Origin: Streptomyces endocoffeicus
GTDB taxonomy: Bacteria > Actinomycetota > Actinomycetes > Streptomycetales > Streptomycetaceae
Reading direction: 5' to 3'
Assembly: GCF_016741935.1 (NCBI RefSeq)
Contig: NZ_JAERRG010000007.1
Span: forward strand, 62,001 to 126,000
Length of the DNA: 64,000 nt
Part shown: positions 53,805-62,263 of the stretch, one piece after another
Layout of the letters: each line of letters opens with the position of its first letter
Position numbering within the stretch: position 1 is the first letter of the stretch
Notes under the pieces: generated by a model
What the model saw: the letters and a program-made list of their open reading frames with translations, nothing else
Databases searched by the model: none
What the model was told of the DNA's origin: nothing
Made by a program: the position numbers and the translations under genes

Positions 53805-54287
53805 TCACCCGCCCAACAGCGCGCCGACCGCCTGTCCGACGGCGACGCCCGAGGCGAGCATGCCGACACTGGCGCTCGCGTCCTGCAACATCACCCGGAT
53901 CCGGGCCAGTCGGCCGGCCCCCGCCCGGCCGGTGCGCTGGATCTCGTCCTCGGTCCGGTCCAGCTCGTCGGAGAGCGCGCCGACCTCCGGGCTCGGGACG
54001 ACCCGCCGCAGATCCTCGGCAAGCTGCCGAACGGCTTCCAGCAGCTCCTGATAGGCGGGGTCACAGGGGGCCTCCGCCTGACGTCCGTTCACGATGTGGT
54101 TGTGGTCGCCGAAGCCGATGGCGCTGCCCTGCACCTTGCCGAACCGGATGTTCCCGAACTTGCTCCCGCCGCCCGCCGCCGGGGTCCCGCCGCCCGCCGC
54201 CGGGGTCGCGCCGCCACCGCCCGCGCCCGCCGCGTGGTCCGCGCCGCCGCCCATGTCACTACCGTCCTCCGCGTCAGCCATCGCCAT
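53805..54287 (-). CDS. Small helical protein with GFGDHN motif
   Basis: 160 residues. A Gly/Ala/Pro-rich N-terminus leads to SAIGFGDHNHIVN (55-67), nearly identical to the C-terminal motif of the preceding membrane protein. Then follow charged helices (AYQELLEAVRQLAEDLRRVV, ALSDELDRTEDEIQRTG) and a hydrophobic Gly/Ala-rich end (SVGMLASGVAVGQAVGALL) that could insert in a membrane. ATG 54287 has GGGGGAGG upstream and overlaps the previous gene by 14 nt. The shared motif suggests direct pairing of the two proteins; prion-like assembly is inference. Confidence 0.75.
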   Translation of the reverse strand: MAMADAEDGSDMGGGADHAAGAGGGGATPAAGGGTPAAGGGSKFGNIRFGKVQGSAIGFGDHNHIVNGRQAEAPCDPAYQELLEAVRQLAEDLRRVVPSPEVGALSDELDRTEDEIQRTGRAGAGRLARIRVMLQDASASVGMLASGVAVGQAVGALLGG

Positions 54288-56145
54288 GGCCGCCTCCCCC
54301 TCCATTGCTTCCGGTGGTGTTGCTGATGGTGTTGTGGTCACCGAAGCCGAAGGCGCTGTGCTCCGCGGACTCGATGAAGACCCCGCCGCCGCTCACATTG
54401 ATGACCTTCTGCTCGAACTCACCGGTCTCCCAGCCGGCTTCGTCGAGCGCCCTTCGCACGCCGTTGGCCACCCGGTCCTCGACGCTCTTCAGATAGCGGC
54501 TGACATCCATCTCCTGGAAGAGCGATGCGTCGGCGTCGCTGCCCAACTCCCGCACCGAGACCCAGGGCCCGTCGGGGATGGCCGCCTCATAACCCCCCGC
54601 GTACATCCGCCAGAGGAAGGCGGCGGAGCGGAAGGCGTGGATAACCGCCCGGCCCGCCGCCGTGGGCGTCCGCCCCAGCGCCCAGATCACCTTGCCCGGC
54701 AGTCCGCCGCGGCGGTGGGAGTCGGAGAGCCGGTCGACCGCCCGGAAGTCCGGGCGGATCGGGCGCAACACATGCGGGGCGAACTCCAGCATCAGCATGC
54801 CGCCCTGCGTATGCACCCGCACGAAGACCGTGATGACGACCTCTTCCCGCCATGCGCCGACGCGGATGCGCAGAAAGTGCCGGCGGATCTCGCCGCCCTC
54901 CTCGACGGCCTCCGCCCGCTCCCGCGCGAAGTCCGCCTCGCCGTACGGCACGAAGGAGCGGCTCCGTAATCCGGTGACCTTGAGGAAGACGCATTCGTCG
55001 AGCTCCAGGCCGCGCAACCGGTCGCGACTCTCGGCGGCGGCGCGAGCGGCGCCCTGCGCGGGAGTGGTGCCCTGGACGGGAACGGTGCCCTGCGCGGGGG
55101 TGGTGCCCTGGACGGAGGCGATGCCCTGGGCGGAAGGGGTACGCAACTTCTCGACCAGCGGCCGGATCCGCTCCAGGATCACGCGGTTGTCCAGCGGCAC
55201 CGGATCGCCGCCCTCGCGCGGCCGCAGCTCCACGGCGAGGGTCCAGGTGTCATGCGCGGTGCCCGCGCCGAGGAAGGGATGCCGATCGTGGTAGAGGATC
55301 ACCGGTGAGTACTGCTCACGGCGGATCAGGGCCCGCACCCGCTGGAAGCGCCCGCCCTCGAACCGCTCCGCGGGGTCCGCGGCGGGGTCGGCGAAGGTCT
55401 CCGGCTCCAGATCGGTGGCCAGCACCCGGGCCACATGCTCACGGTGGAGGGCGACCGCGGCGGCCATCGCGGCCGGGATCACCAGCGCGAACCAGGCGGC
55501 GGTGGTGTCCGACCCGGTGACCAGGACCGGTGCGAAGGCCTGAAGCCCGCTCGGATCGGACTGCCCGTCCGTGAGCGCCTGCGTCAGGGCGGAGAACACA
55601 TAGGACAGCAGGGTCAGACAGCCGAGCACCCGCAGCACCGCGGCCGCCCGCCGCCGGGTGACGGTGACCCCGTCGGCCCCGGGATAGTCGGCGCGGAAGG
55701 CACCCATGGCGCCGCCCCTCGCCCAGGCCGCCAGCAGAAGCAGCGCGCAGGAGAGCAGGAAGAGATAGAAGAAGCCCTGGGCCAGCAGGAAGTCCAGCAC
55801 CCATAAGGACACCAGCAGCGCGGTCCAGCACGCCTCCAGACGGCGCGCGCGCAGCGCATGCGCCAGCACCCGGACCGCGTCGATGCCCAGCGAGGGCGCC
55901 ACGGCGCGCTCCTCGTGGACATACAGCTCGTCCACGACCGCGTCCCGGAAGTCGTCGTCCAGATAGGCGCCCGCGCATAACAGCCGGGTGGCCTCGCTGG
56001 TGGCGTACGGAGAAGCGTCAGCGGCAGTACGAGGAGAAGGGACGGCCGGTGACGGCTCCGCCCGCGACCGCGGCGGACGAGCGGAGTGATCCCCTGCCGA
56101 AGGATCGGCACCGCCTGAAAAATGATCACCGCGCGTATTGGCCAT
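54274..56145 (-). CDS. Large membrane protein with C-terminal GFGDHN motif and two TTA codons
   Basis: 623 residues. A Pro/Ser-rich N-terminus, about four helices between residues 105 and 255, then a 350-residue cytoplasmic region with VILYHDRHPFLGAG, VEEGGEIRRHFLRIRVG and FQEMDVSRYLKSVEDRV, a family I recall as widespread and uncharacterised in Streptomyces. The last 50 residues switch to Gly/Asn-rich sequence with SAFGFGDHNTISN (597-609). Leu56 and Leu114 are TTA codons (55978-55980, 55804-55806). ATG 56145 follows GGGGGGAATT. First gene of the cluster. Confidence 0.8.
   Translation of the reverse strand: MANTRGDHFSGGADPSAGDHSARPPRSRAEPSPAVPSPRTAADASPYATSEATRLLCAGAYLDDDFRDAVVDELYVHEERAVAPSLGIDAVRVLAHALRARRLEACWTALLVSLWVLDFLLAQGFFYLFLLSCALLLLAAWARGGAMGAFRADYPGADGVTVTRRRAAAVLRVLGCLTLLSYVFSALTQALTDGQSDPSGLQAFAPVLVTGSDTTAAWFALVIPAAMAAAVALHREHVARVLATDLEPETFADPAADPAERFEGGRFQRVRALIRREQYSPVILYHDRHPFLGAGTAHDTWTLAVELRPREGGDPVPLDNRVILERIRPLVEKLRTPSAQGIASVQGTTPAQGTVPVQGTTPAQGAARAAAESRDRLRGLELDECVFLKVTGLRSRSFVPYGEADFARERAEAVEEGGEIRRHFLRIRVGAWREEVVITVFVRVHTQGGMLMLEFAPHVLRPIRPDFRAVDRLSDSHRRGGLPGKVIWALGRTPTAAGRAVIHAFRSAAFLWRMYAGGYEAAIPDGPWVSVRELGSDADASLFQEMDVSRYLKSVEDRVANGVRRALDEAGWETGEFEQKVINVSGGGVFIESAEHSAFGFGDHNTISNTTGSNGGGGGHGDG
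55043..55132 (-). repeat. Five 18-bp coding repeats in the large membrane protein
   Basis: In-frame units of 18 bp (plus-strand core GGTGCCCTG) at 55043, 55061, 55079, 55097 and 55115, encoding six-residue Gln-Gly-Thr-Thr/Val-Pro-type units. Confidence 0.85.
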
Positions 56146-56213
56146 AATTCCCCCCGAGGCCGTAGCAACTGCCTCCACGGTAGGGGAAGATGTCCCTCGA
56201 TTACAGTAAATGG

Positions 56214-56259
56214 CCGAAGGGTCACACTCCGGAGTGAATACCGGAATGTGACCCTTCGG
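56214..56259 (-). terminator. Terminator of mdh
   Basis: Perfect 13-bp stem CCGAAGGGTCACA (56214-56226) / TGTGACCCTTCGG (56247-56259), followed on the minus strand by CCATTTACTG. Confidence 0.8.
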
Positions 56260-56290
56260 AAACGGCCGCGCCGGGGCGGGCCGGGGCGCG

Positions 56291-57280
56291 TCAGATCAGG
56301 CCGAGGTTCCGCACGGCCTCGCGCTCGTCCTCGAGCTCCTTCACCGACGCGTCGATGCGGGCCCGCGAGAACTCGTTGATGTCCAGGCCCTGGACGATCT
56401 CGAACTTCCCGTTCTTCGCGGTGACCGGGAACGAGGAGATCAGACCCTCCGCCACCCCGTACGAACCGTCGGAGACCACACCGGCGGAGGTCCAGTCGTC
56501 GGCGTCGGTGCCGTTGACCCAGGTGTGGACGTGGTCGATGGCGGCGTTGGCGGCGGAGGCGGCCGAGGAGGCGCCGCGCGCCTCGATGATCGCGGCACCG
56601 CGCTTGGCGACGGTCGGGATGAAGGTGTCGGCCAGCCACTGCTCGTCGCTGACGACCTCGGCGGCGTTCTTGCCCGCGACCTCGGCGTGGAAGACGTCCG
56701 GGTACTGGGTGGCGGAGTGGTTGCCCCAGATCGTCAGCTTCTTGATCTCGCTGACCGGGGCGCCGGTCTTCTTCGCCAGCTGCGACAGCGCGCGGTTGTG
56801 GTCCAGCCGGGTCATCGCGGTGAAGCGCTCGGCCGGTACGTCCGGCGCGGCGGCCTGGGCGATGAGGGCGTTGGTGTTGGCCGGGTTGCCCACGACCAGG
56901 ATCTTGATGTCGTCCGCGGCGTGGTCGTTGATGGCCTTGCCCTGCGGCTTGAAGATGCCGCCGTTGGCCTCCAGCAGATCGCCGCGCTCCATGCCCTTGG
57001 TGCGCGGGCGGGCGCCGACCAGCAGCGCGACGTTCGCACCGTCGAAGCCCACGTTCGGGTCATCGGAGATGTCGATGCCCTGGAGCAGCGGGAAGGCGCA
57101 GTCGTCGAGCTCCATCGCGGTGCCCTCGGCGGCCTTCAGCCCCTGCGGGATCTCCAGGAGACGCAGTTTGACCGGCACGTCCGCGCCGAGGAGCTGACCG
57201 GAGGCGATGCGGAAGAGCAGCGCGTAGCCGATCTGGCCGGCCGCGCCGGTGACGGTGACGGTGACGGGAGTGCGGGTCAT
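56291..57280 (-). CDS. mdh: Malate dehydrogenase
   Basis: 329-residue NAD-dependent enzyme of the TCA cycle, oxidising malate to oxaloacetate. N-terminal GAAGQIGYALLFRI, substrate Arg loop GARPRTKGMERGDLL, VVGNPANTNALIA, the Asp of MTRLDHNRA and the catalytic His of IWGNHSATQYPD are present. This is the cytosolic-type MDH common in actinobacteria. ATG 57280 has GGAGACCGCC upstream. Single gene with its own terminator; an inverted repeat lies in the promoter. Confidence 0.96.
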   Translation of the reverse strand: MTRTPVTVTVTGAAGQIGYALLFRIASGQLLGADVPVKLRLLEIPQGLKAAEGTAMELDDCAFPLLQGIDISDDPNVGFDGANVALLVGARPRTKGMERGDLLEANGGIFKPQGKAINDHAADDIKILVVGNPANTNALIAQAAAPDVPAERFTAMTRLDHNRALSQLAKKTGAPVSEIKKLTIWGNHSATQYPDVFHAEVAGKNAAEVVSDEQWLADTFIPTVAKRGAAIIEARGASSAASAANAAIDHVHTWVNGTDADDWTSAGVVSDGSYGVAEGLISSFPVTAKNGKFEIVQGLDINEFSRARIDASVKELEDEREAVRNLGLI

Positions 57281-57312
57281 GGCGGTCTCCTGCGCTGTGT
57301 TGTCAGTCCAAG

Positions 57313-57330
57313 ATCTCTTGGTGTCGAGAT
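57313..57330. promoter_or_regulatory. Inverted repeat in the mdh promoter
   Basis: ATCTCTTGGTGTCGAGAT: 5-bp arms ATCTC/GAGAT with an 8-bp centre, 33 nt upstream of the mdh start. Candidate regulator site; the regulator is unknown. Confidence 0.35.
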
Positions 57331-57577
57331 ACTTGCGTCAGGCTATCCGACGGCACCTGACCCACGTTCTCTCGGGCCATTGTGTAACCGCTCACCGTGC
57401 GTTCCGGACCACCGCGCAGGTGGGACCACCGCGCACTTGGGCGGCCGCCTGCCAGGAGGGGGAGTGCAGGCGGCCGCCCAGTGCCGCACCCGTGGGGGGC
57501 TCGGGCAGCGCCTGCCCCGATTCCCCCGGCTCATTCCCCCCGGTTTTACGAATTCCTCCGGACGGACTCCGGGCGGC

Positions 57578-57657
57578 CTCCCGAACCGGCTCCGGGCAGG
57601 CTCCCGAACCGGCTCCGGGCAGGCTCCGGACGAGCTCCCGAACCGGCTCCGGACGGG
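57578..57657. repeat. 23-bp tandem repeats in the mdh upstream gap
   Basis: CTCCCGAACCGGCTCCGG-type units at 57578-57600, 57601-57623 and 57635-57657, with an 11-bp partial unit between the last two. The rest of 57281-57717 has no supported gene; nearby 57679-57715 repeats AGGCCTCGCTCCCGGA-like sequence twice. Confidence 0.85.
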
Positions 57658-57717
57658 CTCTCTCCGAGCCGCCTCCCGGAAAGGCCTCGCTCCCGGACAG
57701 GCCTCGCTCCCCCGCGC

Positions 57718-58821
57718 TCACCCCCGGCCGGGGGCCGTGCAGGCGCGCGTACCGCCGCCGAGGGAGGCGCAGGCGGTGGCCCGCGCGGCCGAGTCCACCG
57801 AGATCATCTTGGTGTAGGCATCGCCGTCGGCACCGACCCTGCCGCGCTGCGAGCGGGCCGCGCCGCCGTTCATGCCCGGCGCCTTGACCTGGATGACGTC
57901 GCCCGGGGCGGCCCGGGCGATCCGGGCCCAGGCGGCTTTGCAGGTCTTGCTGTAGCGGACCTCGACATACGCCGTGCCGACGGTGACGTCCGCCGTCGTC
58001 GTCGCGGCGGTGCCGCACCCCATGGCCTGCGGATCCTGCCCGGTGCAGTCCTGCCCGGCGCACTTCACGCCCTCCGGCAACTGCTGACGCGCGCTGGTGG
58101 CCGGTGCGGTGGGCGGCCGCTCCCCGCGCTTCTCGCCGTCGCCGCCCGCGTCGACCAGAAGGACGGCACCGGCGACGAGCAGGAGCGCGCCGACGAGGCC
58201 CCCGGCGAACAGCGCGACACGCCTCCGCCCCCTCGGGGACGGCGACGACGGCGGTGGGGACGACGGAGAGGGCGACGACCGAGAGGACGGCGACGGAGAG
58301 GACGACGCGGGCGACGGCGGCCCGGCGGATTCCGGTGGCTGTCCGGCCGAGGCCGCGCGAGCCGGGAACACCGGAGCCGTCGCGACCAGCGGCTGCTCCG
58401 GATCGGGCGGTTCGACCCTCGGCCGGTCCTTCCCCGGTGAGCGGCCGTTCTTACGGGCGTCCGCCCCCTGCGCCGCCGGGTCGAACTGCTCGACGGCGGC
58501 CCGCGCCCGCGCGACGCCGATGGCCTCCATCGTGACGTCGTGCCGCATCTCGGAGCGGCTCCAGGCCCGCTCCGCCAGCTCCCACAGCGTGCTGAGGTGG
58601 TGGACATCGGCGCCGGTGGTCTCGGCCAGGGCCTCCACCGCGCCCCGCGGGGGCAGCAGCCGTCCGTTGAGGTAGCGCTCCCAGGAACTCTTGCTGTAGC
58701 CGGTGCGATCGGCGACGGCGACGGCGCTCAACCCGCTGCGCTCGACGAGTGTGCGCAGCCGGCCGGTGAACTCCCGGACCTGCGGATCGAGTTCCTCCGG
58801 TAAGTCCCTCCAACGAGGCAT
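57718..58821 (-). CDS. XRE-type HTH membrane protein with DUF2690 domain
   Basis: 367 residues. The N-terminal helix-turn-helix (about 14-75: GLSAVAVADRTGYSKSSWER) is followed by a Pro/Ser-rich linker, one helix (VALFAGGLVGALLLVAGAVL) and an outer DUF2690 domain (VKCAGQDCTGQDPQAMGCG, YVEVRYSKTCKAAWARI). The layout suggests a regulator with a DNA-binding domain inside and a cysteine-containing sensor outside. ATG 58821 has GGGGAAGG upstream. Family common in Streptomyces; function unknown. Confidence 0.87.
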   Translation of the reverse strand: MPRWRDLPEELDPQVREFTGRLRTLVERSGLSAVAVADRTGYSKSSWERYLNGRLLPPRGAVEALAETTGADVHHLSTLWELAERAWSRSEMRHDVTMEAIGVARARAAVEQFDPAAQGADARKNGRSPGKDRPRVEPPDPEQPLVATAPVFPARAASAGQPPESAGPPSPASSSPSPSSRSSPSPSSPPPSSPSPRGRRRVALFAGGLVGALLLVAGAVLLVDAGGDGEKRGERPPTAPATSARQQLPEGVKCAGQDCTGQDPQAMGCGTAATTTADVTVGTAYVEVRYSKTCKAAWARIARAAPGDVIQVKAPGMNGGAARSQRGRVGADGDAYTKMISVDSAARATACASLGGGTRACTAPGRG

Positions 58822-59155
58822 TGCCTTCCCCTGTCCCCCCGCCCGTACCTGTCAATCTCCCGTGCCGCGGCCGCTGTTGGCGTCCCCGAGCCCCGAACTG
58901 ACTACCCAAAGGGATGCCTTGCCCCAGGATGTCAGCTCTTCGGGTGGGGGCGCATCGGAGCATTTCGTGCACCGGTACGCACTCCCCCACACCCGGCTCG
59001 TCGTTGCACGGCCGAGACCTCGTGCTGGAACGGTCACTTCCGCGCCACAGGGTCCCCACGCTCATTGATCCGGCACAGCTCACACACAACCCTGATTACC
59101 AGGCGGTCCGTCCTTCTTCGGGGGAGAGGGCGGACCGCCGTTGCAACGCCATCGG
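58822..59155. other. Gene-free region between DUF2690 and DUF3017 genes
   Basis: 334 bp. It holds the promoter region of the DUF2690 gene and the terminator at 59102-59139. Open frames here lack ribosome binding sites and family features. Confidence 0.5.
59102..59139 (-). terminator. Terminator after the DUF3017 gene
   Basis: GGCGGTCCG (59102-59110) and CGGACCGCC (59131-59139) with a 20-nt loop; no U-tract. Confidence 0.65.
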
Positions 59156-59641
59156 CTAGCGCACCGTGAAATGCACCACGTCGTCAAGGAACGGGATCGA
59201 CACCCACGGATCCGGCTGGGCCATCAGGGACAGCAGCACGATCGCCGCGCCCAGCAGCCCGTAGGTCAGCATGTCGGTGAAGCGCGACCGTACCGCGAGC
59301 ATCCCCACCTCGGGCAGCGCCCACCGGAAGAAGGCGCCCGCCAGCAGGGACAGCCCGATCAGCACCGTGCCCGCGCGGAACGCGTCCAGGGCGACGATCA
59401 GCAGCCCCAGGCCCACCCCGCCCATCACCGTGAGCAGCGGCCACTGCCGGGCGGGCGCCGGAGCGGCACCGGGCGCGGCCCGGCCGCCGCCCTCCGGACG
59501 CGCGGTGTCCCGGGTGATCAACGGAAAGCGGCGCGATCTGCGGATGAACCGGCCGGGTCCGGCGGGCGGCTGCCCCACGGGCGACGCGGACGGCTCCTGC
59601 CGCTGCTCCCCGGCCGCCGGCTCGCTCGCCTCAGCCGTCAT
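59156..59641 (-). CDS. DUF3017 membrane protein
   Basis: 161 residues. A 65-residue charged N-terminus is followed by three hydrophobic segments, with RFFRWALPEVGMLAVRSR-like sequence (FFRWALPEVGMLAVRSRFTD) that marks DUF3017. ATG 59641 overlaps the folD stop by 11 nt. Placement directly after folD is the rule in Streptomyces as I recall. Function unknown. Confidence 0.82.
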   Translation of the reverse strand: MTAEASEPAAGEQRQEPSASPVGQPPAGPGRFIRRSRRFPLITRDTARPEGGGRAAPGAAPAPARQWPLLTVMGGVGLGLLIVALDAFRAGTVLIGLSLLAGAFFRWALPEVGMLAVRSRFTDMLTYGLLGAAIVLLSLMAQPDPWVSIPFLDDVVHFTVR

Positions 59642-60518
59642 GGCCGGCACCGGTGTCGGCGGCCGCCTTCGCGTCCCGCTCCGCGGCCTCCACCACGTTG
59701 ACCAGCAGCTGGGCGCGGGTCATGGGGCCGACCCCGCCCGGGTTCGGCGAGAGCCAGCCCGCGACCTCGGTCACACCGGGGTGCACATCGCCGGCGATCT
59801 TGCCGTGCTCGTCCCGGCTGACGCCCACGTCGAGCACCGCCGCGCCCGGCTTGACGTCCTCCGGCTTGACCAGGTGCCGCACCCCGGCGGCCGCCACGAT
59901 GATGTCGGCCTGGCGCAGGATGCCGGGCAGGTCGCGGGTGCCGGTGTGGCAGAGGGTGACCGTCGCGTTCTCCGAACGGCGGGTCAGCAGCAGCCCGATC
60001 GACCGGCCGACGGTGATGCCGCGGCCGACGACCACCACATGCGCGCCGTTGATCTCCACACCGTGGTGGCGCAGCAGCTGGATGACGCCCTGGGGCGTGC
60101 ACGGCAGCGGGCCGCTCTCGTTGAGCACGAGGCGGCCGAGGTTCATAGGGTGCAGCCCGTCGGCGTCCTTGGACGGGTCGATCAGCTCCAGCACCCGGTT
60201 GGTGTCGATGCCCTTGGGGAGCGGCAGCTGGACGATGTAGCCGGTGCAGGACGGGTCCTCGTTGAGCTCCCGGACGGCCGCCTCGATCTCCTCCTGGGTG
60301 GCGGTCTCGGGCAGGTCGCGCCGGATGGAGGCGATGCCGATCTCGGCGCAGTCGCGGTGCTTGCCCGCCACGTACCACTTGCTGCCGGGGTCCTCGCCCA
60401 CCAGCACGGTCCCGAGGCCGGGATGGATGCCCTTGGCCTTCAGCGCCTCCACTCGGCTGACGAGATCGGACTTGATCGCGGCTGCGGTTGCCTTGCCATC
60501 GAGAATCTGGGCGGTCAT
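59631..60518 (-). CDS. folD: Bifunctional methylene-THF dehydrogenase/cyclohydrolase
   Basis: 295 residues. Converts 5,10-methylene-THF to 10-formyl-THF, the formyl donor used by PurN and PurH. The active-site Lys is in YVAGKHRDC, PLPKGID forms the folate loop, and GRGITVGRSIGLLL the nucleotide site (GRGxxVG with Ile-Thr). ATG 60518 has GGGAGG upstream. It follows purH after a terminator and overlaps the DUF3017 gene. Confidence 0.95.
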   Translation of the reverse strand: MTAQILDGKATAAAIKSDLVSRVEALKAKGIHPGLGTVLVGEDPGSKWYVAGKHRDCAEIGIASIRRDLPETATQEEIEAAVRELNEDPSCTGYIVQLPLPKGIDTNRVLELIDPSKDADGLHPMNLGRLVLNESGPLPCTPQGVIQLLRHHGVEINGAHVVVVGRGITVGRSIGLLLTRRSENATVTLCHTGTRDLPGILRQADIIVAAAGVRHLVKPEDVKPGAAVLDVGVSRDEHGKIAGDVHPGVTEVAGWLSPNPGGVGPMTRAQLLVNVVEAAERDAKAAADTGAGHDG

Positions 60519-60584
60519 GGCTTCATCCTCCCGGATGCGGGGACGTCGGATCCAATCAGGGGCCGTTCGGGGCCGGACCGGCGA

Positions 60585-60619
60585 AGGCCGCACCCCGTGA
60601 TCCGGTCGGGGTGCGGCCT
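60585..60619 (-). terminator. Terminator of purH
   Basis: Perfect 12-bp arms AGGCCGCACCCC (60585-60596) and GGGGTGCGGCCT (60608-60619). It lies 55 nt past the purH stop. Confidence 0.75.
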
Positions 60620-60623
60620 CCTG

Positions 60624-60676
60624 TGCTCGCTCGGCGATCGCCCGGTGCTCGCTCGCCGGCACTCGGTACTCGCTCA
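60624..60676 (-). repeat. Degenerate 21-22 bp repeats running out of the purH stop codon
   Basis: TGCTCGCTCG at 60624 and 60646 and TACTCGCTCA at 60667, the last containing the minus-strand stop (60674-60676). Confidence 0.6.
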
Positions 60677-62263
60677 GTGGAAGAAGTGACGCGTGCCCGT
60701 GAAGTACATGGTCACACCCGCCTTCTGGGCGGCCTCCACCACCGCCTCGTCACGGACCGAGCCGCCCGGCTGCACCACGGCCTTCACGCCCGCCTCGGCC
60801 AGCACCTCGAAGCCGTCCGGGAACGGGAAGAAGGCGTCGGAGGCGGCGTACGAACCGGCGGCCCGCTCGGCACCGGCCCGCTCGACGGCCAGCTTCGCCG
60901 AGTCCACGCGGTTGACCTGGCCCATGCCGACGCCGACCGTGGCGCCGCCCTTGGCGAGCAGGATCGCGTTGGACTTCACCGCGCGGCAGGAGCGCCAGGC
61001 GAAGGCCAGCTCGGCGAGGCCGTCGGCGTCCAGTGCCGCACCCGTGGCGAGGGTCCAGTTGGCCGGGTCGTCGCCCTCGGCCTGGAGGCGGTCCTTGATC
61101 TGCAGCAGCAGGCCGCCTTCGATGGGACGCTGCTCGGTAGCGTCCGCCGGCGGCTCCGCGCAGCGCAGCACGCGGATGTTCTTCTTACGGGCGAGCACCT
61201 CGACCGCGCCGTCCTCGTACGCCGGGGCGACGATCACCTCGGTGAAGATCTCGGCGACCTGCTCGGCCATGGTGACGGACACCGGACGGTTGACGGCGAT
61301 CACCCCGCCGAAGGCCGACAGCGGGTCGCAGGCGTGCGCCTTACGGTGCGCATCGGCGACATCCGCCCCGACCGCGATCCCGCACGGGTTGGCGTGCTTG
61401 ATGATCGCGACACAGGGCTCGGTGTGGTCGTACGCGGCCCGGCGGGCGGCCTCGGTGTCCGTGTAGTTGTTGAACGACATCTCCTTGCCGTGCAGCTGCT
61501 CGGCCTCCGCGAGCCCTTTACCGCTGCCATCGGTGTAGAGGGCGGCGGGCTGATGCGGGTTCTCGCCGTAGCGCAGCACGTTCTTACGGGTGATGGTGGC
61601 GCCCAGGAAGTCCGGGAAGGAGGAGTCGTCCGCCGCCGCGCTGTGTCCATCAGCGGCTCCGCCGCGGGCGGCCGCGAACCAGTTGGCCACCGCCACGTCG
61701 TAGGCGGCGGTGTGCTGGAACGCCTCGGCCGCCAGCCGCTTGCGCCGCTCCAGGTCGAACCCGCCCTCCGCGGCGGCCTCGAGGACGTCGCCGTACCGCT
61801 CGGGGTTGACGACCACGGCCACGGACGGGTGATTCTTGGCGGCGGCCCGGACCATGGAGGGACCACCGATGTCGATCTGCTCGACGCACTCGTCCGGCGC
61901 GGCGCCCGAGGCGACCGTCTCGCGGAACGGATAGAGGTTGACCACGACCAGCTCGAAGGGCTCCACGCCGAGCTCCCGCAGCTGCTCGCGGTGGGAGTCG
62001 AGCCGCTGGTCGGCCAGGATGCCCGCGTGGACGCGCGGGTGCAGCGTCTTGACGCGGCCGTCGAGACACTCGGGGAAGCCGGTCAGCTCCTCGACCTTGG
62101 TGACCGGGACCCCGGCGGCGGCGATCTTGGCGGCCGTCGAGCCGGTCGAGACGAGCTGGACACCCGCCGCGTGCAGCCCTCGGGCCAGCTCCTCGAGGCC
62201 CGTCTTGTCGTAGACGCTGACCAGCGCGCGGCGGATGGGCCGCTTGGTACCTTCGGCGGTCAC
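60674..62263 (-). CDS. purH: Bifunctional AICAR formyltransferase/IMP cyclohydrolase
   Basis: 529 residues, final two steps of IMP synthesis. The N-terminal cyclohydrolase domain has ALVSVYDKTGLEELAR, STGSTAAKI and GRVKTLHPRVHAGIL. The C-terminal AICAR transformylase has RYGENPHQPAALY and the catalytic Lys-His in AIIKHANPCG. GTG 62263 overlaps the purN stop by 4 nt (GTGA) and has AAGGA upstream. Confidence 0.97.
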   Translation of the reverse strand: MTAEGTKRPIRRALVSVYDKTGLEELARGLHAAGVQLVSTGSTAAKIAAAGVPVTKVEELTGFPECLDGRVKTLHPRVHAGILADQRLDSHREQLRELGVEPFELVVVNLYPFRETVASGAAPDECVEQIDIGGPSMVRAAAKNHPSVAVVVNPERYGDVLEAAAEGGFDLERRKRLAAEAFQHTAAYDVAVANWFAAARGGAADGHSAAADDSSFPDFLGATITRKNVLRYGENPHQPAALYTDGSGKGLAEAEQLHGKEMSFNNYTDTEAARRAAYDHTEPCVAIIKHANPCGIAVGADVADAHRKAHACDPLSAFGGVIAVNRPVSVTMAEQVAEIFTEVIVAPAYEDGAVEVLARKKNIRVLRCAEPPADATEQRPIEGGLLLQIKDRLQAEGDDPANWTLATGAALDADGLAELAFAWRSCRAVKSNAILLAKGGATVGVGMGQVNRVDSAKLAVERAGAERAAGSYAASDAFFPFPDGFEVLAEAGVKAVVQPGGSVRDEAVVEAAQKAGVTMYFTGTRHFFH

